DNA of 64,000 bases from JAIOQJ01 sp963718635 (GTDB taxonomy: Bacteria > Planctomycetota > Planctomycetia > Gemmatales > Gemmataceae): the NCBI GenBank assembly GCA_963718635.1, contig OY970367.1, positions 1,054,001 through 1,118,000 of the forward strand, written 5' to 3'. The notes below the pieces were generated by a model. It ran no database searches, was not told the origin of the DNA, and was given only the letters and a program-made list of their open reading frames with translations. Shown piece by piece: positions 54,376 to 63,204 of this stretch. The position numbers and the translations under genes are program-made. Position 1 is the first letter of the stretch, and every line of letters starts with the position of its first letter.

Positions 54376-55251
54376 ATGAAAATTGCAAGAATATGTGCAA
54401 CATCGCAGAATAATATCTTTGCGTTAATCACACAAAACCAATGGCAACTCGGCATGCCTGAGGGGATTGCCCGCTGGGATGGAAAGAAATGGTTTTGGGT
54501 TGAGAGACTCGACGAAAGCTATACTCAACAGCTCCTTATGCGAAGGGGAAAATTATATATTTTAGATGCTGACGGCTTGGTTCGAACCTGGAAGTCTGGA
54601 ATTTCGCAGAAACAGCAACCTCCTGATTCCCGCACGGACGTTTACGCTGCGCGATTTTCGCCGGGCATTGGCTTTCGAAGTTTTGCATTTATCGACCAAA
54701 ACACGATTGGAGTGGTCGGCGACGAAGGAGCGTTTTTTATTCTAAAGAATCGTATATGGCGTCAAATCGAGACCAATACCCGGAAGCGGTTGAACTACAT
54801 TTCCGGGCGGGTTCCGCAATGTTACATCGTGGGTGCAGATGCAACATTGCTGCGTTTTGACGGCGATGAGTGTCGCCAACTCCGCAGCCAGACTGAGGCA
54901 ATGATCACAAAAATTGATATTGGGAATGACGGCGTCGCTTTTGCAATAACGGCGGGCATCGAAGATTGCTTGCTCTACATGGGTGCAGACGACATGATTG
55001 TGAAACATTCCGCCCCTGCTCCCATTTTCAATTTCAGTGCAGTATCCGAGCGTGCGATTTACATTTCCACGGCGGACAAAGTTTATATTTGGAACGGTTT
55101 GAAATTTGAATCCGAGAATGTGAAGAGCGGCTTCCACCAGATGGAACACGCTCGGAATGCGGTGGTCGGTGTTTTTCATGATAAGATCTATATCAAGGCA
55201 CCGTTTTGGAAGGCGGTTCGTTGTAAATTGGACATCCGGTTTCTACGGTAA
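54376..55251 (+). CDS. 291-residue protein with beta-propeller-like pattern; candidate immunity protein
   Basis: Repeated short strands with conserved turns: FALITQNQWQLGMPEGIARW, GKLYILDADGLVRTWKSG, TIGVVGDEGAFFILKNRIW, ATLLRFDGDECRQL and VYIWNGLKFES. The pattern suggests a beta-propeller of about six blades; I recognise no family. It is intact, more AT-rich than its neighbours and sits between two toxin tips in the position normally taken by an immunity gene, so a neutralising role is possible. GCGGGCG before the ATG is a weak ribosome site. Confidence 0.55.
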   Translation: MKIARICATSQNNIFALITQNQWQLGMPEGIARWDGKKWFWVERLDESYTQQLLMRRGKLYILDADGLVRTWKSGISQKQQPPDSRTDVYAARFSPGIGFRSFAFIDQNTIGVVGDEGAFFILKNRIWRQIETNTRKRLNYISGRVPQCYIVGADATLLRFDGDECRQLRSQTEAMITKIDIGNDGVAFAITAGIEDCLLYMGADDMIVKHSAPAPIFNFSAVSERAIYISTADKVYIWNGLKFESENVKSGFHQMEHARNAVVGVFHDKIYIKAPFWKAVRCKLDIRFLR

Positions 55252-55296
55252 AAATGCAATAGAACTTAATCTGTTTGAACAACGAAATGATCTGCT

Positions 55297-56252
55297 GTTG
55301 AGAACTTCAAAGTGGGCGATCTGTTGCTGTCGCGCAACGAAACTAGTGTTAGTGGCGCCGTTAAAGCGCGGGAGGTTGAAGAAGTGTTTGTACGCTTCGG
55401 CCGTATCGTGCATTTGCATATCAACGGCCAAGTGATTGGTACAACTGCGGAGCACTCTTTCTACATTCGCCATTCCGGATCTGAACCGTTCGAAGGTTGG
55501 CGAGAAGCCCAACATCTTCAGATGGGCGACGAACTCAGCAGCCATGAGGGCCAATGGACGACAGTGGAAGAAGTGTTCGACACCGGCGAATATCAAACGG
55601 TGTACAACCTACGGATCGCGGAACACAGCACCTACTTCGTGGGTGAACCAAGCTGGGGCTTCAGCGTCTGGCGCATAACACCTGTTATTACATCGCTGAA
55701 GACTCGGCGAACGCAGGACATTACAGCGTCTTTGACAAGATCAGTGGCAAGCGCTTTTCGCCGACCATCACCGGGAAAGATTTCAAGGACGTGCTGCTGC
55801 AGATTGCCAAGCCAAAAACCGCAGGCATGCCACCGTTAGCGGCGATCAATGCGACCGTAGTCAACTCCAGCTACGACTGGGCGAAATACTACCGCGATGT
55901 TTTGAAGCTGCCCACAAATCCGGCCATCTTTACTAACGTAAACGGCAACAGCTATGCTGGCCATTCCCATCACATCGTCATCGAATCAGGCACTGCCGCG
56001 CAGCACCCCTATGCCCTCGCCGCGCAGCAAATTCTTCGATCCTACGACATCGATCCTTATTTCTCGAAAGAGAATTTGCAGTGGGCACCCAACTATGGGC
56101 ACACAGATGTTTATGTGCAGTATGTGGCGAAACTGTTGCAGATAACCAAACAAAGGGGCGCCACGCGCGACGGCATCATCGCCGCACTCGCAAGCATTGC
56201 GAAAGATTTTACGAGAGGCGCTGATTTTTCGGATTTATTGGCAGCACTGTGA
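55297..56252 (+). pseudogene. Start-less Hint plus AHH-like nuclease toxin tip, cassette 2
   Basis: Begins inside a Hint domain (VENFKVGDLLLSRNE, IGTTAEHSFYIRHSGSEPFE, LQMGDELSSHEGQWTTVEEV, AEHSTYFVGEPSWGFSVW). At about 55673 GTCTGG-CGCATAAC again needs one G to read VWAHNTCYYIAEDSANAGHY; it then gives SYDWAKYYRDVLKLPTNPAI, GHSHHIVIESGTAAQ and QILRSYDIDPYFSKENLQWA then PNYGHTDVYVQYVAKLLQ, the pattern of the AHH-type HNH nuclease family. Stop at 56252. Silent as found, since it lacks a start. Confidence 0.7.
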
Positions 56253-56333
56253 TCTATTTCTTGGCCTGTTCCTTATAGGTGCGAGATTTTTTCAATCGGC
56301 CTAACATTGCCGATTGCATTATGGGTGTTTTGA

Positions 56334-57526
56334 ATGGAACTCCAACAGCTTACTGAATCTGATACAGATGTTTTACGCGCAATGAACACGGCGATCGGAT
56401 CTCATGATCTCGAAACGATAGGGCGATTGCTCCAAGAGAACAAGAGTGTATTGGAAAAGGGCTATTTCAAATATTTTTCAGTGCTCAACAGTCTTTTGCT
56501 GGAGGCTGCTGTAAATGGGCATATAGATATTATGGAGATGCTACTTGCATTCGGAGCGGACATTGACGCATCACAACATCCCACCGTTGAGCCAGAAGGC
56601 GTAGTGAAGCAAATGTTTTTCAAAGGTGATTCAAGGCTGTCAGTGGTAAAATGGCTTCTTAGTCGCGGTGCGATGATCAATCATGCTCGAAATGGAGTTC
56701 AAACGTCCACTTCGCTAATCAATGCCGCGATTGAAGGGGCATTTCAAGGTGTGCAACTCCTAGTTGAACATGGCGCAGCAATTAACTGTCTTACACACCG
56801 AGGCCAGACACCTCTTGATATTGCTATCATGTATGGCCACAAAGAAGTAGCCGACTATCTGCGCTCCGTTGGCGCCTTGGAAGCTTGGCAGGTAAAGGGT
56901 GAAGCGCCGCCGACGCCGCCACCGGTTCCCAGGACTCTTTCCGAACACCTAGCTACCATCCTGGGCAAGGTCGATCCGCTTTCGTTGCAGCAGATCATAC
57001 CGAGCGGGCTGCCCGTGGCAATTTTGCGCGTGGTCAAAGATGGCGAGCAGTTCTTGATCACCGATGGCATGGCGGCCAAGCCGATGACCGTGCCCGAAGG
57101 CCAAGAGGCTGCAAACTTGCGCTATGCCGAGGTAATGATCCGCCTGCCAAAGAAGTGGCGCTGACGCCGAAGGCTCTCAGCGACGAGACGAAGCGTTGGC
57201 CGTTCGAGTGGCTAATGAGAATCGCGCGCTGGCCGCACGAACACAACACCTGGCTCGGCCCAACCGCCGTTTTCGCTAACGGCGAGCCGCCGAAGCCATT
57301 CGCCAAGAACACAAAGCTCAGCTGCATCTTCGCCGCGCCGGCCGGTTACGACTTCTCCACCTGGCAACGCCCCGACGGGCAAACGGTAACGATCTATCAA
57401 CTCTACCCGATCTACACCGAGGAACGTGACCTGGAGCGCGAAGAGGGCGCCGAAGAACTCCTCGGCCGCCTCATGGACGCGGACCTGCCTCTTTATGTGG
57501 ACCCCAAACGCGAAAACGTGGCGTAG
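56334..57526 (+). CDS. Ankyrin-repeat plus SuFu-domain protein, candidate immunity protein (frameshifted)
   Basis: Ankyrin repeats fill about 30-190 (LLLEAAVNGHIDIMEMLLAF, SLINAAIEGAFQGVQLLVEH, TPLDIAIMYGHKEVADYLRS), then a proline linker and a SuFu domain from about 205 (LSEHLATILGKVDPLSLQQI, VPEGQEAANLRYAEVMIRLP). After PKKW the frame moves by one base near 57157 and continues VALTPKALSDETKRWPFEWL, TWLGPTAVFANGEPPKPF and YQLYPIYTEERDLEREEGAE to 57526. SuFu and ankyrin proteins are known immunity partners in polymorphic toxin systems. It directly follows the cassette 2 nuclease. Confidence 0.72.
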
Positions 57527-57528
57527 GA

Positions 57529-57875
57529 TTTACTGTTCAACGTAATTACAACGGCGATGACGTGTTGACGCAGCATTTGACTTATGATGGCTATCGCCGT
57601 CTTATCGGCGAGACGGATTATACCACGGCCACCCTCAGCACTAACCAAAGCTGGAGCTACGACGGCAATGGCAACACACTTACATCGACGGATAATCGCA
57701 ATGTGACCACGACCTATGTGAACGATGCGTTGGGCCGGGTATTGAGTCAAACGACGGCCGGGGTGACCAACCGAGAGAAGTTCGATGCGGCGGGGCAAAC
57801 GGCAGGGTTGATCGATGGTCGCGGCATCTTAGAGATCATGTCCTACGACAGCCGGGGAAATGAGTGGACAAGCGA
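57529..57875 (+). pseudogene. RHS/YD-repeat remnant
   Basis: Four YD-type repeats: LTYDGYRRLIGETDYTT, SYDGNGNTLTSTDNRNVTTT, LGRVLSQTTAGVTNREKFDA and SYDSRGNEWTSERD. Lacks both the N-terminal part and any toxin tip. It starts directly after the SuFu gene, linking the whole region to a YD-repeat toxin locus. Confidence 0.75.
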
Positions 57876-57917
57876 AAGGGATCGGGAGAGTCTGTACGAC
57901 TCCCGATCCCTTTGTTT
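57876..57917. terminator. Bidirectional terminator
   Basis: AAAGGGATCGGGAG / CTCCCGATCCCTTT stem of 14 bases, followed by TGTTTTCA on + and CGCTTG after TTT on the other strand. Likely ends the minus-strand lipoprotein gene. Confidence 0.82.
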
Positions 57918-57947
57918 TCACCCGGCAGCTTACGCAGCCTGGTTCGC

Positions 57948-58490
57948 TTAACGATTGTAGTTCATGCTTGGCCCTTGCAGGCCGGGTTGGGTGGGCGTGA
58001 TGCTCATGCGCGAATCGGGTTGTTGCGCATTGGGCATGACGGGTTGGCCGGGGCGCTGCATGGCGCCGGCTTGGATGACGCCATTGCTGCCCGGAGTAGT
58101 GCTCATCGGTCGGGCGGCGATCTTGTATTGGATGCGCCACTCGGTTTCATTTTTGGTTGTGGTTACATCAGTTTTCGTCGTCACGTCGCCGATCGGCTTA
58201 CCGTCCGGGCCGATCTTGCGTTGGTCGATGCGCTCGTCGTTGCGGGTCTGTTTGCCCACGACGACTTCACCCTGGCTGACGATATCCGTCATCGGGTTGA
58301 AAGTCGGGTTATTCTCTTTGATCAAGTCGATCGCCTTCGATCGGTAATACGTCGGAAAGACATCGGAGCCGTCTGGAATGGCGACGACGCCGCTGTTCTG
58401 ATCGCGTTGGACGTAACGGGCGCCGGTGCAGCCGACCAGGCCGCCGGCGACGACCAACAGCACGGCGGCTTTGAAAAACGAACGGGCCAT
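57948..58490 (-). CDS. Lipoprotein, glutamine/proline-rich tail
   Basis: 180 residues from ATG 58490, with GGGGGGAG upstream. Signal peptide FFKAAVLLVVAGGLVGC with lipobox LVGC, then VAIPDGSDVFPTYYRSKAI and a domain of TDVTTTKNETEWRIQYKIA; tail GQPVMPNAQQPDSRMSITPT. An outer- or inner-membrane lipoprotein of unknown function. Confidence 0.7.
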   Translation of the reverse strand: MARSFFKAAVLLVVAGGLVGCTGARYVQRDQNSGVVAIPDGSDVFPTYYRSKAIDLIKENNPTFNPMTDIVSQGEVVVGKQTRNDERIDQRKIGPDGKPIGDVTTKTDVTTTKNETEWRIQYKIAARPMSTTPGSNGVIQAGAMQRPGQPVMPNAQQPDSRMSITPTQPGLQGPSMNYNR

Positions 58491-58591
58491 GGAAACTCCC
58501 CCCAAAAAGTTGACTCCCCCTAATCAGCGGGCGGGAATAATCGATGTTCGTCCCGATGTCAAGCACATCTCGAATACAATGAGGCGAGGGG

Positions 58592-58810
58592 GTGCGCCAA
58601 TCGATTCTGGCAAACTTTGAAATAATCGTGAAGCCCGTTTTACCCTCCCCCTTGGCTTTGCAGGGGGAGGGCAGGGTGGGGGTCGAGCGCTTGCCCATCA
58701 ACAACCGTCGCGATATTCCAAGCCATTCCCCCCACCCTGCCCTCCCCCCGCAAAGCCGGGGGGAGGGTGGGAAGGGCGAGTTTTCGTTTTGCCAGAATCG
58801 GTTGGCGCAC
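58592..58810. mobile_element. MITE-like element, copy 3 (best preserved)
   Basis: 219 bases with near-perfect terminal inverted repeats: GTGCGCCAATCGATTCTGGC at the left, GCCAGAATCGGTTGGCGCAC at the right. Interior inverted relative to copies 1 and 2. No open reading frame. Confidence 0.9.
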
Positions 58811-58836
58811 CCAGGCGAGGGGCGCGGGAAGTGATC

Positions 58837-58909
58837 GGCGAGCCGGGAGCGTGAGCGACCGGAGATGTTTTTTGGCGCTTTCTCCGGTCGCTTACGCTCC
58901 CGGCTCGCC
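58837..58909. repeat. GGCGAGCCGGGAGCG hairpin
   Basis: GGCGAGCCGGGAGCGTGAGC and its complement GCTTACGCTCCCGGCTCGCC, stem of about 29 with one mismatch, upstream of rnd. Half of the same sequence is at 13713. Confidence 0.85.
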
Positions 58910-58932
58910 AAGATGCCTTCCGGTTCGCCGGA

Positions 58933-60144
58933 ATGCCCAAATGCCACGGAGTCCACGAGTTGTCAGCAAGCCGTTTACCGGAGAGCATCGTTGTCGATGC
59001 GCAAGGCTTGGCCGAGTGTCTCGAACATCTCGAGCACTGCCCGGTCATTGGCTTCGATACCGAGTTCATCGGCGAGCAGACTTACGTTCCCGATTTATGC
59101 TTGCTGCAAGTAGCCACGTTGGAACGACTGATTTTGATTGATCCACTGACCGTGGGCTCTCTGGACGCCTTTTGGAAGCTGCTCACCGATCCGAAGCGCA
59201 CGATCGTCGTCCACGCAGGCCGGGAAGAGATTCGGCTTTGCCATTTTGCAATAGGCGAACTCCCCGGCACGCTGTTCGATATCCAAATAGCCGCGGGCCT
59301 GCTTGGCCTTGGTTATCCGATTGGCTACGGCGGCATCATTCAAGATGTCCTGGGTTTGCGCCTGCCGAAGGGCGAAACGTTGACGAACTGGCGCAGCCGG
59401 CCGTTAACCCCGAATCAAGTGCGCTATGCCTTCGATGATGTCCGCTATCTGCTGCCTCTGTGGCAACGGCTCAGCGACCAACTTTCGGCACTCAATCGGC
59501 AAACATGGTTGCTTGAAGAGACGACGGCCTTAAAGCACCGCGCTGTTGTCGAGAACCCGGCCGTCGAAAAGTGGCGCAAATTGCGCGGCATCGGCACCTT
59601 GGACCGCAAGCGCCTCGCTATAGTTCGCGAGATTTACGCCTGGCGCGAAGAGAAGGCCGCCCGCTACAACCGACCGTCGCGGAGCATTCTTCGCGACGAT
59701 TTAATTGTCGAAATCGCTCGGCGCAACCCGCAGGTTGAAGCCGATTTGACGACCCTGCGCGGGATGGGCAAGGCCGATTTCGCAGGGATGTTGGCGGCCG
59801 TAAAAACAGCGAGCGAACTTCCGGCCGACGAGTGGCCCGAGGCGATCGAGCGCGAATGCGATGTTCCGCAAGTCACAGTTGTCGCCAGTCTTCTCAATGC
59901 CGTGCTGGGTGATCTTTGTTCGCGAAAGAGGCTGACGCCCGGCATCGTCGCGACCACGCAAGACGTCAAATGGCTGGTTCGCGCTCGCCATCGCGGCGAT
60001 CCGTTGCCGGCGGAATCGCATTTGACGCATGGTTGGCGTAAAGAATGTTTGCTGCCGGAATTGCTCGATTTTCTCGAAGGCCGTCGGGGTTTGCGCATCG
60101 GCGACTTGCAAGGCGGCGCGGTAATCGAGTATCTTGAAGTTTGA
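58933..60144 (+). CDS. rnd: Ribonuclease D
   Basis: 3' exonuclease of tRNA maturation. DEDD motifs in VIGFDTEFIGEQTYVPDLCL, VVHAGREEIRLCHFAIGELP, FDIQIAAGLLGLGYPIGYGG and VRYAFDDVRYLLPLWQRLSD; an HRDC domain follows (VEKWRKLRGIGTLDRKRLAI). 403 residues, complete. Starts at ATG 58933 directly after the hairpin at 58837-58909; a nearby downstream start cannot be excluded. Confidence 0.92.
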   Translation: MPKCHGVHELSASRLPESIVVDAQGLAECLEHLEHCPVIGFDTEFIGEQTYVPDLCLLQVATLERLILIDPLTVGSLDAFWKLLTDPKRTIVVHAGREEIRLCHFAIGELPGTLFDIQIAAGLLGLGYPIGYGGIIQDVLGLRLPKGETLTNWRSRPLTPNQVRYAFDDVRYLLPLWQRLSDQLSALNRQTWLLEETTALKHRAVVENPAVEKWRKLRGIGTLDRKRLAIVREIYAWREEKAARYNRPSRSILRDDLIVEIARRNPQVEADLTTLRGMGKADFAGMLAAVKTASELPADEWPEAIERECDVPQVTVVASLLNAVLGDLCSRKRLTPGIVATTQDVKWLVRARHRGDPLPAESHLTHGWRKECLLPELLDFLEGRRGLRIGDLQGGAVIEYLEV

Positions 60145-60239
60145 TTTCGCAAGAGAACGCAGTTGACTCCTACCTCCTTGCCCAGTCGGCTAAAATACCT
60201 TCCTGCACATACTGTTGCCACATTCGCGGAGTTTCGGAA

Positions 60240-61877
60240 ATGACTAACGGCACACGCTTCTCTCTGCGTGATCTCCCTTTGCCTGCCAAGCTCGTTGTAA
60301 CGTTCTTCCTGATGGCGGTCGGCCTTGGCTATATCTCCGCGATGGTCCAGCTTCACTTCAAATCGGGCAGCCGCGATGGCAGCCCGTTGCCGACGCTTAA
60401 AGATGTAGTGCGTCGGTTTGCCGGCACTGACTGGCCGCCCAACAGCGCGCCGAAGCCCGAAGAAAAAGCGGAAGCAAAGAAGGATGAAGCAGCGCCGAAG
60501 GTCGATAATTTGGCCAAAGTGCCCGAGCTCCGCGATGGCGAAGTCGTAGCCGTGAAAATAAGAAGTCTGCTTACCGCGCGGTGTGCCGAGTGTCACAACC
60601 CCGATGGCGAAGAAAATAAGGTTCTGCTGCACACCTACGCCGATATCGCCAAAAAGTATTTGAATCCTGTCCCTGGTAAAGGGCGCATGTACGAAGTGCT
60701 GCATGGCGGCGAGAGCGAATGGGGCAAGAAGAGCATGGTGCGGGCCTTCACGGATAAGGATAACGACTGGAAGATTCTCATCGCCCAACGGCCTGAAGCC
60801 GAGCTGCGCCAGGAGCGCGCCGGCGAGCGCGAGGCGCTCATCGCCTGGATCGTCGCCGGCGCGAAGAAAGAGCAGTACGATGCCGACCTCTTCCCGTTGC
60901 CGAAGGAAATCGCCAAAAAGCCGATGACCGAGCAGTTTCGAACCGTGATCGATCGAACGGGTAAAGTGGTCGAGGCGCCCGGGGCTGTGAAAGGCGGCGC
61001 CGACGAAGCGGCGGCCAATCTTCAAGCCAGCGGACCGCTGAAAGTCAAAATCCAAACGTTGATCAACGTCCGTTGTGCCGAGTGTCATAAAACCGAAAAG
61101 AAAGACACTCCTTTGGGAACGTTTGAGGCGATGCACGATCTGCTATTGCCCAACCCGAAGGAGGGGAAAATGCACAAGGTCGTCACCGGCGCCCCAAATC
61201 GCTGGGGCAAAGACAGCATGGTGCGAGCCTTCACCGATAAATCAGTAGGCTGGAAGGCAGAGTTTGATGCCCGACCGACCGAGGTAAAGCAAGAGCGCGA
61301 AATGGAAAAAATTGCCCTCATTGCCTGGCTCGAGGCCGGGGCGCCGAAGGAAGCGTACGATCTCAATGAATTCATCGTCCCGGTCGAAAAGGTGATCGGG
61401 GCGATCACCAAGGCAATGCTCGTTGGCGCTCCCGAACCGGTTAATCCCACCGCTACGTTACGGCAGATTGACTTCGACAGCCTCGTGCAATCGACGCACG
61501 CCCACCTATTAACCTTCGCCCTGCTCTGGACGGCCACAGGGCTCATCTTCGCTTTCACGAGCTACCCCGTCTGGATGCGCGTGCTGATTGCCCCTTCGGT
61601 TTTGGTCGCGCAAGTGATCGACGTTCTCTGCTGGTGGCTGGCACGGCTGCCGGACGTCGGCCCTTATTTCGCCGTGGCGATTCTCGGCACGGGCGCCATT
61701 GTCGGCCTGGGCCTGACGCTTCAAATCCTGCTGAGCTTGTTCAATCTATACGGCGGCAAGGGACGATTGATTCTGATTCTCGTCGTGGCAGTCGCCGTCA
61801 TCGGCGCCGGCACGGCATTCTTGAAATACATCGAGCCGGAATTGGCTGTCGAACGCAAAGAAGCCGCCGGGCGTTAG
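60240..61877 (+). CDS. Membrane protein with duplicated c-type haem domain
   Basis: 545 residues. An N-terminal helix (LVVTFFLMAVGLGYISAMV) precedes two related domains of about 115 residues, each beginning with a c-type haem site (RCAECH at 114-119 and at 278-283) and sharing KSMVRAFTDK / DSMVRAFTDK, QRPEAELRQER / ARPTEVKQERE and IAWIVAGAKKEQYD / IAWLEAGAPKEAYD. Four C-terminal helices follow, starting STHAHLLTFALLWTATGLIF. Start 60240 follows GGAG. A planctomycete-type electron-transfer membrane protein; partner unknown. Confidence 0.75.
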   Translation: MTNGTRFSLRDLPLPAKLVVTFFLMAVGLGYISAMVQLHFKSGSRDGSPLPTLKDVVRRFAGTDWPPNSAPKPEEKAEAKKDEAAPKVDNLAKVPELRDGEVVAVKIRSLLTARCAECHNPDGEENKVLLHTYADIAKKYLNPVPGKGRMYEVLHGGESEWGKKSMVRAFTDKDNDWKILIAQRPEAELRQERAGEREALIAWIVAGAKKEQYDADLFPLPKEIAKKPMTEQFRTVIDRTGKVVEAPGAVKGGADEAAANLQASGPLKVKIQTLINVRCAECHKTEKKDTPLGTFEAMHDLLLPNPKEGKMHKVVTGAPNRWGKDSMVRAFTDKSVGWKAEFDARPTEVKQEREMEKIALIAWLEAGAPKEAYDLNEFIVPVEKVIGAITKAMLVGAPEPVNPTATLRQIDFDSLVQSTHAHLLTFALLWTATGLIFAFTSYPVWMRVLIAPSVLVAQVIDVLCWWLARLPDVGPYFAVAILGTGAIVGLGLTLQILLSLFNLYGGKGRLILILVVAVAVIGAGTAFLKYIEPELAVERKEAAGR

Positions 61878-61956
61878 CTTCGAATGCGCTCGTTGCATCA
61901 GATCGGCGCACCGTTACAATTGCGGCAGCGTAACATGCTTAGAAGTGAGGTTAGTG

Positions 61957-62220
61957 ATGAACGAAAAGACCAATGGCCGACTGGCACCGCCTGATGACTC
62001 GTGGCTGACCGCTGAGTTCTTTCAAAACCGGCGAACGTTCCCCCAAAAAGAACTGGCCCGGTACGCCGGTAGACATGTCGCTTGGAGTTGGGACGGAACG
62101 CTAATCGTCGCGGATGCCGACAGCGATGGGGATCTTGTAGAGAAAGTGAAATCGCTGGGATTGAACCCGTCACGGGTTGTTTATTCCTACGTCGAACTAC
62201 CCGATGCGGTCTACATATAA
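61957..62220 (+). CDS. Small hypothetical protein upstream of a protease-like gene
   Basis: 87 residues from ATG 61957 (site GTGAGG). Contains DDSWLTAEFFQNRRTFPQKE, YAGRHVAWSWDGTLIVADA and GLNPSRVVYSYVELPDAVY. No known family. The stop overlaps the next start (TAATG), so the pair is coupled. Confidence 0.6.
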   Translation: MNEKTNGRLAPPDDSWLTAEFFQNRRTFPQKELARYAGRHVAWSWDGTLIVADADSDGDLVEKVKSLGLNPSRVVYSYVELPDAVYI

Positions 62221-62663
62221 TGCCAATGCGCTTTGACTATACGCCGTTTCAGATGAGTTCCCCTGTTCTATCTCAAGGTGGTCGAACCTCACGCCCCCGG
62301 CCAATGATTTGTGTCACCGTGATTGGGCGAGATAAAGCAAAACCGGTCGATGCGATTCATCGACACTGCATCCGACGAAACCCTCTTTGATGAGCGAATC
62401 GCCGCATACACAGACGTTGATCTCGTTCAAGCTCCTACAGTGGAATGCTTGGGTATCGGCGGTCAAGTTTGCAGCGCTCACTTCGCACAAGTAAAGTTAC
62501 GCCTGACCGATGGCGTTGAATTTCACGAATGGCCGGCTTTGTTGCCGGGCTTAGGCGGCCGATACTCGGTATCGGCGGCTTCTTGCAGTTCTTCACCACG
62601 ACGTTCTATGGCGATGATAAAGTCGTAGAGTTGGTTGCGAACCGGCTTTATAAGGGAAAATAA
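62220..62663 (+). CDS. Retropepsin-like aspartic protease family protein, frameshifted
   Basis: Starts MPMRFDYTPFQMSSPVL. Near 62345 the frame moves and reads RFIDTASDETLFDERIAAYT, where DTAS-type DTxS is the catalytic aspartate motif, then VECLGIGGQVCSAHFAQVKL and EFHEWPALLPGLGG. Near 62565 it moves again to PILGIGGFLQFFTTTFYGDD, with the LGIGGF segment typical of the single-chain family end, to RLYKGK at 62663. Coupled to the preceding small gene in the manner of a two-gene unit seen with such proteases. At least two breaks. Confidence 0.6.
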
Positions 62664-62749
62664 TCCGGAAAAACCAGCGAATCAAGAACAATCGAGGGTT
62701 GTGTTTTTCTTTCAACCCACGGAGTAATTAGGCGGTTAGAAAACAATAT

Positions 62750-63204
62750 TCACTTCTTTTCATCAACAAGGTCGATTGGAGCAAGCTTATTCTCGCCTCT
62801 GTTAAGTTCCGCGCCAACGGAGACTCCGCCTGGAGGTTGTACTGCGAAGGCGCCAAATTCACAGTTGGGGTGCCCATCCCGCCGCCGCGATCAGTTTGGA
62901 CGATCTTGGAGATCAACACAATGAACAGGCCAGGGCGGAGGGAGTTATTGTTATTGGCATCGGGTTGAATTGTGAAGTTTCCATTCGGGTCGGTTTTCGC
63001 TTGGGCGGTCCCGAGGTCGGGGTTGTCCTTCGGGACAAATCGGACCAGAGCGTCGGCGAAAGCCACGCCATTCAAAGTGACGGTGCCGTGGACTACCGTC
63101 TTATCACCTTTTTGGCTGCTGCTGCAACTTAATAGGGCGCAGGTGAAAGCGATCACGGCAAATATTCGAGTGCAAGTGGGACGAAACACGTGCGGAGCCC
63201 TCAA
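62750..63204 (-). CDS. Transthyretin-like/carboxypeptidase regulatory-like lipoprotein, frameshifted
   Basis: Signal peptide with lipobox (FTCALLSCSSSQKGDK), then VHGTVTLNGVAFADALVRFV, KTDPNGNFTIQPDANNNNS and GLFIVLISK, a planctomycete transthyretin-like fold. After NLQA near 62830 one base restores GVSVGAELNRGENKLAPIDL to the stop at 62750. The neighbouring DUF1559 gene overlaps its start by 4 bases; such pairs are common in planctomycetes. Confidence 0.7.
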
